Positions 42,841 through 56,345 are shown, counted from the first letter of the stretch. The stretch: DNA of 64,000 bases from Flaccisagitta enflata (GCA_965153355.1 OZ231126.1:21824001-21888000), one strand, 5' to 3'. Made by a program: numbers and translations. Notes: generated by a model from the letters alone, not told the origin.

Positions 42841-44422
42841 TAAGAAAAAACCCTTGCAGATATTTTGTTTTCGAGATTGATAAGAACAAAAACCTGCCTT
42901 GCTAGAGTGAAGAGTAGGAGAGGAGAATATGGTTAAAATTTGCTGACCTAATGAAGTTGACACTGGTCCCTATGTTTCATTATCCCATTGAAGACAAGAG
43001 AAGTTTAATGTGTGCAGTGTGCTCGTGACGAGGAGGGCACTCAAGGCCGAATCCTCATTTGAAAATAAGGGCAGTGAGCTCCCTAACCACTCAAGGCAGA
43101 ATCGGACTTGAGTTGTTTTCAAACCTGACTGCCCCTCTAACTAGAGTGGTTTTTACATAAACTTCAAAATGAAATATTTTGGTCCTGATTTAGATCATAT
43201 TTGCATCACTCTGCTTCCATTTTTATGTCATCTTTTAATACAATCTGTAATCCTAAATTCTTAAAAGTAAAATAAAAATTCCCCAAAAATGATTTCTTTT
43301 CTTCAAATAATCATCATTTTTCTCCAAATTCTAAAAACATTCAAACTGGAAATGATAAATGTATTTTTTTTTTATTTCTAGATTATTTTTTAAAATATAT
43401 TGTTATATTCTTCTAAAGAATTTCAATATTCATTTATTCAGAATGGATAGAGAAGTAGTTTTAAGAAAAGGTAAAGCTGAACAGTGAAAATGAATTCAGA
43501 ATCAAAGCTAAATCCTGACCTCCCAGACCCAGATCATTGCTTCTAAGACCCTGATCCTGGTCTCTGGTCTCTGGTCCTGGACAAACAGACAATTCATACG
43601 GACATCATCCCCTTTGGCTTTTAGAGCTTCATCATATTTGCGACTGCTGCCCTTCTATCACTCTTGATTTGAATCTCAATCCTCTGAGCAGGGTGTGGGT
43701 ACTGCTGACTACATACTGCACATACATCACGGTGTTTTTCAAAAAATCTTACGTACGAAAAAAACCTTACAGATATCTTGTTTTCGAGTTTGATAAGAAC
43801 AAAAACCTGCCTTGCTAGAGTGAAGAGTAGGAGAGGAGAAAATGGTTAAAATTTGCTGACCTAATGAAGTTGACACTCGTCCCTATGTTTCATTATCCCA
43901 CTGAAGACAAGAGAAGTTTAACGTGTGCCTTGTGCTCGTGACGAGGAGGGCACTCAAGGCCGAATCCTCATTTGCAAATAAGGGCAGTGAATTCCCTAAC
44001 CACTCAAGGCAGAATTGGACTTGAGTGGTTTTCAAACCTGGCTGCCCCCTCTAACTAGAGTGGTTTTTACATAAACTTCAAAATGAAATGTTTTGGTCCT
44101 GATTTAGATCATATTTGCATCACTCTGCTTTTATTTTTATTTCATCTTTTAATACAATCTGTAATCTTAGATTCTTAAAAATGAAATAATAATTCCCCAA
44201 AAATGATATTTTTTGTTTGTTTTTTCAAATAATCATCATTTTTCTCTAAATTCTAAAAACATTCAAACTGGAAATGATAAATGTATTTTTTTTAATTTCT
44301 AGATTATTTTTAAAAATAGATTGTTATATTCTTCTAAAGAATTTCAATATTTCTTTATTCAGAATGGATAGAGAAGTAGTTTTAAGAAAAGGTAAAGCTG
44401 AACAGTGAAAATGAATTCAGAA
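42593..44422. repeat. 913-bp tandem duplication
   Basis: The segment starting AGCTAAATCCTGACCTCCCA at 42593 recurs at 43506 with few differences, through GGTAAAGCTGAACAGTGAAA at both copy ends. Both copies contain the B-like tail and CACTCAAGGCAGAAT motifs. No frame is preserved. This is a segmental tandem duplication rather than a dispersed family, at least within this window. Confidence 0.93.
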
Positions 44423-45061
<639 letters not shown>

Positions 45062-45315
45062 AACAAAGACACAGACAGGGACACACAAACAGACACACAG
45101 ACAGAAACAGTTACATGATATAGTTTGTTTTTTTTTACATCTGCATAGTATGGCATACCCAAAGCTAGTAATCGCTGGCGTATCTGCTAACCAGTGCTAG
45201 GAAACCAGGGAATATCAAATTGAAAGAGATACTCATCGAGACAGACTGAAATTGAGACTGAGACAGATACAGAGAGATATATGGAACAACCAGTCATACA
45301 GAATCGCACGCGCGC

Positions 45316-45520
45316 ACATGGTCTGCGGTATCTGTTGCCCTGCTTAGAGGGATCAGCTGAAGTTGTAGAGTGAAAGCAGGGCAGCGGCCCCAGAGGATCG
45401 ATGTCCTGTAAAAAACAGAAGTGAATTTCTAGACATCCAGAGGGGTATATTAGAGGCCTGAGAGGCCCGGGTTGAGCTTTGAGAGACGTGGGGTACACCT
45501 TTGGAGCCGCTGCGCAAGAA
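45316..45520 (-). mobile_element. B1 element, degenerate short copy
   Basis: ATGGTCTGCGGTATCTGTTG, CCCTGCTT and GGGCAGCGGCCCCAGAGGAT with CGATGTCCTGT are followed by a short core (AGAGGCCTGAGAGGCC) and a damaged end TTTGGAGCCGCTGCGC. An A element begins five bases later. Confidence 0.7.
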
Positions 45521-45525
45521 GGAAA

Positions 45526-45816
45526 AACAAGGTCATTACACCTAAGTCGCGTGCGTCGGCACTTTCAATAATAGTCAAGCAGACAGACAGAAAAAGTTTT
45601 TTTTTCAAAAAGACGTTTTAAAGTTTTAAAGTATTAAATCAAACAGCTATTTACTGCTGCAAGCTTCTCCACTATTCAGAGGCATGAAAAACGCGATAAA
45701 AAGCCTTTCAAACAACTTTGTGACAGACGGACAGACCGACGGACGGACGGACCAACGGACGGACGGACCAACGGACGGACCGAAAAGTGGCTTATAGAGT
45801 CGCGTAGCACGCGACT
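45526..45816 (-). mobile_element. A element, copy A11
   Basis: The complement of the A end (AACAAGGTCATTACAC) and a diverged middle lead to (GGAC)n at 45725-45780, AAAAGTGGCTTATAGAGTCG and the terminal hairpin GTCGCGTAGCACGCGAC, then TAAAAA. Confidence 0.78.
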
Positions 45817-45874
45817 AAAAATGAGAAATAGTGACAGAAAAAAATGCAATACATACTGACAAATAGCCTTGTGG

Positions 45875-45986
<112 letters not shown>

Positions 45987-45989
45987 AGA

Positions 45990-46453
45990 GAGAGAGAGAG
46001 GACTGAGAAAGCAAGCATGAAGGAATAAAGAAAGAGAGTAAGAAGTTAAGGAAGAGTTATGCTTCCCATGGTTCCTCTCTTTTCTCTATGTGGCCTTTGC
46101 AATATGCAATTTAGAAGGAAACTGAGGGTCGGCTAAGCTGGTGCGTGGGAATCGGGTGTGTAAGTGCATAGTTTGAAAGAAAATATGGTGTGTTAACCAA
46201 AAGCAAGCACCTCTTCACGGTTGGACGCATTTGTCACGTCTTAGCTCTGGCTTTGTCCTGCCATCTCAGACAGGAGACAGATCAATGTTGTGGCCAATTG
46301 AGCCAATTGGTTAAACTTTTAGTATTTCAATCATTCACTACTTGATTAGCTCTAGCAACATGGCTTACTCATTCTTTGTTCTTTTATTCTTTTATATTGA
46401 ACTGACATTTGTGCTATTATTGATAAATCAACATCCATTTCTCCAATAATGCA
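45990..46453. other. unassigned sequence
   Basis: Nothing recognised. Confidence 0.4.
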
Positions 46454-46793
46454 TACCGTATTTCCTGCATTTATCGCCCCCCCCCTCTAATTAGTGCCCC
46501 CTCCCCTCTTCATGTTAAGTATAACCTAATAGCAACAATATATTTCTGGAAAAAATCCTTTGAAATATATTGTAAAGTAGGTTTTTTTGATAAAATTCTT
46601 GTGAAAAAAGCATGTTTTGCAGCAGAATATTCTCTGTTTTTATGTTTTACTCTATTTATTTACAAAAGATTTGTCAAATAGTGATGTTTTAATAGAAAAT
46701 ATCCATTAGGGGTGCGCTAAATGCAGGTTAAAAATAGTAATGTTTCATTTCAATTTCAAAAGCGCCCGGGCGCTAATTACAGGAAATACGGTA
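46454..46793. mobile_element. TA-flanked element with CCGTATTT termini, copy 2
   Basis: TIRs CCGTATTTCCTGCATTTA and, read inward from the right, CCGTATTTCCTGTAATTA lead into GCGCCC-rich subterminal sequence. TA lies at both borders. It shares its termini with 2262-2592. Confidence 0.78.
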
Positions 46794-47750
<957 letters not shown>

Positions 47751-47852
47751 GAAGCGAGTAAGCAGGGATGTATATACTATATACTACGTACTATATAGTT
47801 CTCTGACCTTTGATTTCTCCTCCCCCCCCATCCTTTGATTTTCTACCCATGT

Positions 47853-47918
47853 GGTCACCTCAATTATGGCCCCTGCCATCCGGCACGCGACTGAGGTAGC
47901 CGTGTATCCAGCCTTGTT
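47853..47918 (+). mobile_element. A element 3' fragment (A12)
   Basis: GGTCACCTCAATTATGGCCC, CGGCACGCGACTGAGG and AGCCGTGTATCCAGCCTTGTT. It is most like A1 (5553-5626) and lies between two CCTTTGATT-containing segments that may be a split host sequence. Confidence 0.75.
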
Positions 47919-47995
47919 CCTTTGATTATCTGCCCCATTTCCAAACCCTTTGATTATTTTCTCCAGAAGGGGGGGGGGGTGATACGAAAAAATAT

Positions 47996-49029
47996 TCACA
48001 CCTGCAAGTAATAGTTAATAGAACCAATAAAAACTAATGAAACAGCAAGGCAGGCACTACAAAGAAATATAATGGTTAATTCACCGTTTAGGTACATATT
48101 CCATTAAATTGTTTGAAGTTTCAATCGCAATTCATTAAGTTTAGAATTGTTGAATCAAAAGTTTTTGCGTGCACTCTATTTTGTCTTGTTAAGTTTTTTG
48201 CAAATCCGAGCAATAGTAATCCGTGACATCTCAACTGTGATCCGCAATTTTCAACCTTCTCACCTGTGTCACTTTCTGGTAAGATACCGTTACAAGCCCT
48301 TTTAGTATGTTTTTTTTTTCAAATTCAAATTCGAGTCCTAGCCACAAAGATATGCACTGTCTTGCGCGGATTTGAGCGATTGAGCGCATCAGTGAGCGCA
48401 TACAAATCTCAAATTTGAGAAAGACTGCCTTTGAGCTGCGTGATGAGGAAATTTATCCTGAAAATGGGGGGCAAAGATTAAAAGCCTGAGAAAAGTAGAC
48501 AATCATAGAAGCACCCAAGACGAAGATTTGGAAATTTGTGTGCGATAGCGTCAGAGCAACACACCTCAGCAGCAGCAGCAGCAGCAAAAGCAGCAGTTTG
48601 AACAATGAAGACAGAATCATGGCTTGGGTGATGGCGGCAGTGACGAAAGGGGCATCACATCTTGGCACCATCTACTAATTAATGAGTACAATGTTGAGAA
48701 GTAAATTGCTTGTGACATAACAAGCGATTAATGGGGTCAGACTGTTTGTGGCTTGGGATGTACAACAACTATGAGGGTACAGACGTGAAAGTTGCTGATA
48801 CAATGGAGGTGCTGCTGCTTCTTACTGATAACAAAAGTGGATGCGCTAACGTGTTGGATAGACGGAGAAGCAGTTAATTTGCTGCCGGATGAATCTAGCG
48901 TCAGTTATGCTAAACCGCAGGTCTGATGAACTGCTGGCGGCGGTGATTGTGAGCTTATCTGATCCCAAACTTTAGGTGGGGTTGCCGAGTAGCCAAATAT
49001 GAAGTAGTAATGGCCAAACTGCTGATGCC
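47996..49029. other. unassigned sequence with a short CAG run
   Basis: CAGCAGCAGCAGCAGCAG occurs at about 48569-48586. No gene recognised. Confidence 0.45.
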
Positions 49030-49623
49030 CAAGAGCAACAGTAGCAGCTAATTTGGAAAAAAAGTCGAAGAATACCTCCGGCTGTTTGAGACCTACGGCG
49101 GAAATCGATTTTCCCTTTTTCTCATGAGTGGTTCGGGGAAGTTGATCAATTTTGGGGGCCAAATGGGACTACGTATGAAATTAATAGCTAAGAAAGAGCT
49201 AAATCTCCTCTTTCGGATGACGCCAAGCAGAATTCTGTGCGATCGATAATTTCGGAGCTATGATTATCTGCATCTTTTTTTATTTTTTCGCATATTTCAC
49301 ATTTTTCCCAAAAATGAGGAATTAAGGTATTGAAGCCTATTTTAACTTCAAATTGTCCCGGATGATGATTGTGCATGCTGGCAGCAAAGTCTCTTACTCT
49401 TTTAGTAGTAGTATCTATAAGAGGCTTTGTCCATCCGTCCGTCAGTCCATCCGTTGGTCTGTTGGTCCATCACTCAGACCATCAGTCTATCCATGGTGAT
49501 CAAATCAAAAGTGGAAAACAAGCATTCTCTCTGTGTCTCTCTCTATCTGTCTCATTCTCTGTCTGTCTGTCCGTCTGTCTGTCCGTCCGTCTGACTGTGT
49601 GTCCGTCTGTCTGTCCGTCGTCC

Positions 49624-49696
<73 letters not shown>

Positions 49697-49760
49697 TTTC
49701 TCTCAGCATTTATGACTTTTTCCCTACGGCGATTAGCCGCCCTTATTGTTATACTGGAGT
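49030..49760 (+). repeat. dispersed repeat C, copy 2, with embedded (CT)n
   Basis: Collinear with 14575-15250. It has the A-like segment ATAAGAGGCTTTGTCC and GTCTGTTGGTCC at 49416-49500. A CTGT-rich stretch and a (CT)n array (49624-49693) follow, then GACTTTTTCCCTACGGCGAT and GCCGCC. Copy 1 lacks the (CT)n array, so the array was gained or lost after the copies separated. Confidence 0.78.
49624..49693. repeat. (CT)n microsatellite inside repeat C
   Basis: About 35 units. Confidence 0.97.
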
Positions 49761-49822
49761 TCCAAAAGGAAAACATCATAATGTGCTCCTGTACGGGAGA
49801 ATATGCTGCTTTACCAAAGCAG

Positions 49823-50020
49823 TAGCGTCGTCGAATGTGTCGGAGTGACGGTGAATCTGCCTCTGTGCCAGGCCGATAACAGCAACAAATGAACCGCTGT
49901 GCCACAGAAATAGCATAGTCAAAAGTGTCGAAATGATGGTGAATTTGCCTCAGCACCAGGGCGATAGCAGCAACTAATGAGCCGCTATGCAACAGAATTA
50001 GCAGCAGCAAATGTGCTGCT
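49823..50020. repeat. 88-bp tandem duplication
   Basis: Units begin TAGCGTCGTCGAATGTG (49823), TAGCATAGTCAAAAGTG (49911) and, partially, TAGCAGCAGCAAATGTG (49999). They share TGATGGTGAATTTGCCTC-like and GAGCCGCTATGC-like phrases. Confidence 0.85.
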
Positions 50021-50225
50021 AAACTGCAGCATCAAAATTGCTGCTGTGGCGGCAGACGACGGCGCCGCCAACGACATCGGAGATAAGATTGGGAAATGGC
50101 GTGAGAGGAGATTTCTCTCCGGCATTAATGGGAAACTCAAAACAACCAACTCAAAATAAACACTTGGCTTAGTGGAGATAGTGAGCCGCCGTGATGGGTG
50201 TGAGAGGGTGAATCTACAAAGAATG

Positions 50226-50421
<196 letters not shown>

Positions 50422-50434
50422 AGAGCATGAAAGG

Positions 50435-52297
50435 ACAAATAGTTATTTAAGGATCGCAAATGGTCAGCGGTACCCTTTGCCCTGCTTGGAGGATTTAAGG
50501 TGAAGAAGTTGGGTCTGATCAGGTTAGCTGCCCCTAAGGGCCAATGTCCAGAGAGGGGTAGAGGAGACGTAACTATGCCTCAGATCTGAGGCTTGAGAAG
50601 TCAGATTTGAAACCTGATAGAACTGATTTGGAACATGAGAGGTGAGATTTGTGGTCTGATAGGCTACTTCGGGACCAGAGAGGGCTAATCTTTTGTCAGA
50701 CAAGGATGGCTTGGGGCATAGAGATTGAGAAGGATCTTTGGGGGGAGAGGGTGTGTAGTAGGGCCAACGGTTTTTTTCATCAAATCAATTGAACACCCCA
50801 GCCTGCAGCTTTTTTAAATAGACTATGTCTATACTGTTGAAAACTACTTGCTATATGACTTTTCTCTGTGATTTAGAGGTGCCAGATTTGATATTTTGAT
50901 CATAACTTGATGGTGGTTGTGGTAAAAATGTCAAATATAGGTTATTTTGGCCGCCAAATTGGGCCACTTAGCCTTAGAAATCAAACCTAAAATCCATGAG
51001 ATTATAAAACTAGAGCTCAAGATCTCACTAGTGGCGCAATCCGCATGTTTCTATCATTTTTCATTTAGATTTGAGAGCATTTCAAAGATGAAAGGGTTTG
51101 AAGGGAAAATTGCGGCTTCAATTTCAGTTGCAATTTTGACATTTTTCACAAATTTCAATATTTTGCAGCTTTGGATGGACCAATCTGCATAAAATTGGTG
51201 ATCAAATTAAAGAGTTTTTCCTGTTCTAGCTGATGGTAAAAAAATTTTTGATCAATATTTCCCTTCAAAAATTTTAGAGACTGTAGAAGCAGGTGCAAAA
51301 AAATCAATTTTTTTGCGAATTGGTCAATTTTGGATGGAAAATGAGGCCACTTCCAATTCTTAAAAAGACTAAAAATCCATGAGCAAAATAAAGTACTGCT
51401 CAGGAGCTAACCAGTGGTGCAATCGGTGTGTCAATATGTTTTTGCATTTAGATTTTATAGAACTTCAAAGATTAAAATACCCAAAAATTATTACTTTGAC
51501 ATACCCTTAGATCTTTGAAGTTCTATAAAATCTAAATGCAAAAACATTTTGACACGCCGATTGCACTACTGGTTAGCTCCTGAGCAGTACTTTATTTTGC
51601 TCATGGATTTTAAGTCTTTTTATTAATTAGAAGTGGCCTAATTCTTCATCCAAAATTGACTAATTTGCAAAAAAAATCGATTTTTTTTGCACCTGCTTCT
51701 ACAGTCTCTAAAATTTTTAGGGGGGAATATCGATCAAAAATTTTTTTACCATCAGCTAGAACAGGAAAAACTCTTCAATTTGATCACCAATTTTATGCAG
51801 ATTGGTCCATCCAAAGCCGCAAAATATTGAAATTTGTAAAAAATGTCAAAATTGCAACTGAAATTGAAGCCACAATTTTCCCTTCAAACCCTTTCATCTT
51901 TGAAATGCTCTCAAATCTAAACAAAAAATGTAGAAACATGCGGATTGCACCACTAGTGAGATCTTGAGCTCTAGTTTTATAATCTCATGAACTTTAGGTT
52001 TGATTTCTAAGGCTAGGTGGCCCAATTTGGCGGCCAAAATGACCTTAATTTGACATTTTTATCACAACCACTATCAAGTTATGATCAAAATATCAAATCT
52101 GGCACCTCTAAATCACAGAGAAAAGTCATATAGCAAGTAGTTTTCAAAAGTATAGACATAGTCTGTTAAAAAAGCTGCAGGCTGGGGTGTTCAATTGATT
52201 TGATGCAAAAACCGTTGGCCCTAGTGTGTAGACAGAGGGTTATACGGGAAATCACACGTGTCTTCAACAGAGCACCGGCCCTTTGGAGGCGCAGCCG
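50435..52297 (-). mobile_element. B1 element split by a palindromic hAT-like element
   Basis: The left part has TAAGGATCGCAAATGGTCAG, CGGTACCC, CCCTGCTT and GGGCCAATGTCC with a core of GAGATTTG-type units. The right part has ATCACACGTGTCTTCAACAG and CGGCCCTTTGGAGGCGCAGC before AAAAA. Without the insertion and its duplicated 8 bases the host would be about 390 bp. The copy is diverged from other B1 copies, so it is old. Confidence 0.78.
50759..52223. mobile_element. 1.46-kb near-perfect palindromic hAT-like element
   Basis: Arms of about 714 bp (50759-51472 and 51511-52223) are inverted copies separated by a 38-bp spacer. The termini are TAGGGCCAACGGTTTTT and its complement, matching the YARNG start typical of hAT TIRs. 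An exact 8-bp direct duplication GTGTGTAG flanks it (50751-50758 and 52224-52231). The arms differ by scattered substitutions and small indels. Frames in both arms (for example 50947-51192 and 51656-51967) are unrelated to known proteins by eye, and I read them as shadows of the repeat. It resembles hAT-derived foldback MITEs but is unusually long. Confidence 0.93.
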
Positions 52298-52462
52298 AAA
52301 AATAGTTGTAAGTTGATTGAAAGAAGACGTTACTCCTTTAATTCCTTCAAAGTTTAAAAAAATTCAAGATGAGATTTCATCAACACGGCCAATATCGGTC
52401 GTGGTTGCTTCATCCTCAAATTGATTCACCCGATTCACGGTATTTCTTTTTATATCGGTTCA

Positions 52463-52870
<408 letters not shown>

Positions 52871-52875
52871 TTTTT

Positions 52876-53414
52876 GGGCAGCGGCCCCGAGGGGGCCGAT
52901 GACCTATGCTTTCACATGTCTAGGGAAATTTCTCCTCCTCCTTCTTCTCCTCCTCCTCCTCCTCCATCCCCCCCCTCTGGCTTCGAAGCCTAAATTTTAG
53001 CTCTGAGGCCCCAATTCCAGCCCTAAGGCTCCAATCATAGCCCCTAGGCTTCAATACCTGCCTAAAGGCTCCAATCTCAGCCATGAGGCTCCAATCTAAT
53101 CCTCAAGGCTCCAATTGTAGCCCCAAAGCTCTCACTCAAGCCTCAAGGCTCCTATCCCAGCCCAGAGGCCCCAATCCTAACCTCATGTCTCCAATCCCAG
53201 CCTCATGGCTCAAATCCCAGCCTCGTAGCTCAAATCCCAGCCTTATAGCTCAAATCCCAGCCTTGAGTCTTGTACCCTCGCCTCAATGCTAAAATCCTCA
53301 CCCAGCATAGGTCATCGGCTCCTTCGGGGCCGCTGCCCCTCTCACCTTCACATCTAACATACACCAACCTAGGGGCAACGGGTACCGCTGACCATCTGAC
53401 GCTTTTGCGACTAT
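52876..53414 (+). mobile_element. B3 element
   Basis: Starts GGGCAGCGGCCCCGAGGGGG with CCGATGACCTATGCTTTCAC and a CTCCTCCTTCTTC stretch. The core is about 20-bp units (CCTCAAGGCTCCAATCC, 52985-53300). The right block is AGCATAGGTCATCGGCTCCT and GGGGCCGCTGCCCC, and the tail is GGGTACCGCTGACCATCTGA, TTTTGCGACTAT. T runs flank both ends. Confidence 0.88.
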
Positions 53415-53535
53415 TTTTCTTTTTCTTATCCTCTGTTTCCATCAATCCTATTTTCCCCCTTCTTTTTCATCCCCTTCTCTTTATCAATTTACTTTTCTCT
53501 TTCCATTGCCTTTTGGACCTTTTCTTTCCTTTTTT

Positions 53536-54059
53536 GGGCAGCGGCCCCAAAGGGCCGATGTCCTGTAGGACACAGGGGTGAATTTCCTTACGTCCGTCCG
53601 TCCATCCGTAAGTATGTACGTCCCCCCCCAAGCTTCTCAATTCTCAAATCCCATCGAATAGCATAGGAAAATGTCAAAATGTGAACTTCCCATTGAATAA
53701 CATGGAAAATTTACAAATAAATAGAAAAATGTAAATTTCCCATTGAATAACATTGAAAATGAACAAAAATGAAAAAAATGCAAAATTCCTACTGGATAGT
53801 ATGGAAAATTGATAAGAAAAAGAAAAAATATGAAATTCTCATTGAATAACATGGAAATTGACAAGAAATTATCAAAAAAGTGTGACTACCAATGAATATC
53901 ATGGAAAATTGCCCCAAAGGCTTGAAATATGCCTTCTTAGGATGTAAGGAAATTCACCCCTTTGGGGCCGCTGTCTGCTCTCACTCCACTTTTTCAGCTG
54001 ATCACTCCGAGCAGGGCATCGGGTACCACTGACCATGTGCGATCCTTAGATGACTTGTT
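53536..54059 (+). mobile_element. B1 element
   Basis: GGGCAGCGGCCCCAAAGGGC, GATGTCCTGTAGGACACAGG and GGTGAATTTCC, then a GTCCGTCC stretch and a CCCCCCCC run. The core has about 60-bp units containing CCCATTGAATAACATGG (53650-53910). A shortened right block (AAATTCACCCCTTTGGGGCC) lacks the GTCCTACAGGACAT segment. The B1 tail GGGTACCACTGACCATGTGC, GATCCTTAGATGACTTGT ends one base before the next B2. Confidence 0.87.
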
Positions 54060-54060
54060 T

Positions 54061-55069
54061 GGGCAGCGGCCCTGAAGGGGACGAAGTCCTGTAGAACTCA
54101 GGGGGGACTTTTATGTGTCCGTCCGTTTGTCTGTTCGTTCGTCCGTCCCCCCCAGGCCTTCTCAGGCCTGAAATTTGCCCTCTCAGGCTTGAAATCTGCC
54201 CTCTCTGGCCTTGAATCTACCCTCTCAGGCCTGAAATCTGCCTTCTCAGGCCTGAAACCTGTCCTCTCAGATTCAAGGCCTGAGAGGGCAGATTTTGGGC
54301 CTGGGAGGGTAGATTTCAGGCCTGAGAGGGCAGGGTTCAGGCCTAAGATGGCCTGGGAGGGACTGACGGATGGACGGATGAATGGACAAACTAACAAATG
54401 TCCCCCTGTGTTCTACAGGACTTTGTCCCCTTCGGGGCTGCTGCCCTGCTTCCTCTCACTCCAATTTACAACCATTCGAAGCAGGGCAACGGGTATCGCT
54501 GACCACATACACTTTTTTTTTTACAAGAACGTCATTTTTTTTTCGAAGGCTTCATGTTCTTATTTTGGAGGCCAAATGAAGCCTTCAATGTTCTTAGAGC
54601 GTTCTTAATTTCAAATATCATTTATTAATGTAGAAACAATAAAAAACACTAGTTTACTATAACTTGATTATACTTGATATATTTCTACAAATAACAACTA
54701 AAATCAATGTTTGATCGTTAGGTCTAGAGACATTTATAGTATATATATTCAAAATTATAGAATATTACTGTAAATATATTTAAATTCAAGTTCCTGGATG
54801 ATTGCAACAGTTTACGACCGAACAGACAGCAACTATGTCACGAGTCTGAAGGATCTCGATCGATAGACTCATTTTGCTTTTTGCTTCTCTTTCAGAATTT
54901 TTTAGATACTTTTTAAGTATTACCGTTGTTGAAGAATTTTTTTTTCTAATTTGAAGCCTTCATATGTTCTTAAGATGTTCTTAATTTTTGGGCATTTCGA
55001 AGCCTTGATGTTCTTATAACCTAGGTTCTTATAAAAAAAAAAGTGTATTGCCCTTGGGCGACCTATAAT
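54061..55069 (+). mobile_element. B2 element split by a TA-flanked element
   Basis: GGGCAGCGGCCCTGAAGGGG, ACGAAGTCCTGTAGAACTCA and a GTCCGTTTG stretch, then a core of CTCAGGCCTGAAATCTGCC units (54155-54350). The right block is CCCTGTGTTCTACAGGACTT, and the tail GGGTATCGCTGACCACA ends at 54507. It resumes ATTGCCCTTGGGCGACCT after the insertion (54510-55045). Confidence 0.88.
54508..55047. mobile_element. TA-inserted element in the B2 tail
   Basis: Termini CACTTTTTTTTTTACAAGAAC-like at left and GTTCTTATAAAAAAAAAAGT-like at right. Subterminal GAAGGCTTCATGTTCTTA/GAAGCCTTGATGTTCTTA motifs occur in both orientations. The uninterrupted B2 copy at 17094 reads GACCACGTATTGCCC at this site, so a single TA became two (54508-54509 and 55046-55047), the Tc1/mariner signature. 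No transposase frame is present. Confidence 0.88.
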
Positions 55070-55074
55070 ATGGG

Positions 55075-55330
55075 GAATATTATCCTCCATCTCCATCCGT
55101 CCATACCCACCTTCCTAGATTTGAGACTCACATCCTAGCCTCAAGGCTCGAATACCAGCCTCAAGGCCAGTATACCATTCTCAAGGCTATATCAAGGCTG
55201 GAATTGGAGCCTCTACGCTAGCATTGGAGCTTCAAAGCTGGGATTGGAGCCTCGAAGCTGGAATTGGAGCCTCAAGGCTGGGAGGAGAAGGAGGAGAAAA
55301 CCTCCCATATGACATGTGCAACATAAATAG
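55075..55330 (+). mobile_element. B3-like fragment
   Basis: CCTCAAGGCTCGAATACCAG-type units, GGAATTGGAGCCTC units and GAGGAGAAAACCTCCCATAT resemble a B3 core and right block without the ends. Confidence 0.6.
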
Positions 55331-55407
55331 AAAAAAAAGTTCAAAAGATTACTTGTCAAAAGATTGCAAAATATGTTTGAGAGCTTCCCAGCTTCCCAAA
55401 AAGTAAA

Positions 55408-55471
55408 CGTGACGAACTAACTGACCAAAGGACGGACAAAGCGTAGTGTAGGGTAACGTAGCACGCAACTA
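55408..55471 (-). mobile_element. A element end fragment
   Basis: CTAACTGACCAAAGGACGGA, CAAAGCGTAGTGTAGGG and AACGTAGCACGCAACTAA show a decayed A hairpin end. A family G element inserted at its TA. Confidence 0.7.
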
Positions 55472-56065
55472 ACAATGGCCAAAATAAAAACCGGACGCTT
55501 AGTTTTTCATGATTGAGAGAAAACTGCACATTCTCCTAACTTAAAATCCATGAGCATTTTAAAGAGCTTTAAAAACTCTAAAGATTTAGACCAAGCAGAA
55601 ATTTTTAGCTTGAGTCGTTTTCAAATCACATAGTGTGAAACTCAACACCCATATTCTTGAAAACAAATTACTGTGCCTGACAATAAGACCCTTTTTTGTC
55701 TCACATATTTTGTAAAATGAAGAAACTGAATTAATGGAACAAAATTCAAGGTAAAAATGGAGTATTTTGAATTTTCTACAAGATGGCACCAAGCAGAAAT
55801 CATGATTCTTATTCATTAACAAGCTACATCAATTCCAAGTTGGTTACTCTGAATAGATTGAAACCACATTTGAGATTTCTGGGTGGTTATATTTTAAGCA
55901 TCATAACTTCTAGAGTTTTGAAGCGACAACGTTCTGTGAAAGCTCAAATAAAAGATATTTTGAAGCTCTTCAAAACCATCATGGATTTTAAGGGTTTATC
56001 ATTTTAAATTACTGAATAATCTTTGATCAAGAGGTAGCGTCCGGTTTTTTATTTTGCCACTGTTA
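55470..56065. mobile_element. TA-flanked foldback element (family G), copy 2
   Basis: The left end ACAATGGCCAAAATAAAAAC and right end read inward, ACAGTGGCAAAATAAAAAAC, both continue CCGGACGCT. TA borders both ends. Its interior is collinear with 38863-39453, partly in opposite order, as expected for a foldback. Confidence 0.85.
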
Positions 56066-56271
56066 ATCCTCGACGGTAGCGACTAGTTAAAGAATGTTTA
56101 TTTCAAAGTGGAGAATTGATGTTGACCTTTAAAAAAGTATTGTAAAGATCATTCAAAAGTAAAGTTTTTATATTATTTGTTAGGATTTATGTTTTTTGAA
56201 ATTCTGATTCAGGATTCATATTCGATGAATATCATTTTCTGATTCTACAAGCTTTTTAGGACCCCTGAGCA

Positions 56272-56345
56272 AAACAAGGCCGGGTACATGACCAATTAGT
56301 AGCCTCCGGTGGATGGGCAGGGGCATAATTTGGATGAGCGGGGGC
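56272..56345 (-). mobile_element. A element fragment
   Basis: AACAAGGCCGGGTACATGAC, then AGTAGCCTCCGG and GATGGGCAGGGGC match the A end complement. The hairpin end is missing. Confidence 0.6.

Noticed and set aside
50947-51967. Frames of 81 and 103 codons in the palindrome arms as a possible transposase remnant
   Set aside because: They lie in inverted copies and read opposite strands of the same arm, with no catalytic or zinc-finger motifs visible.
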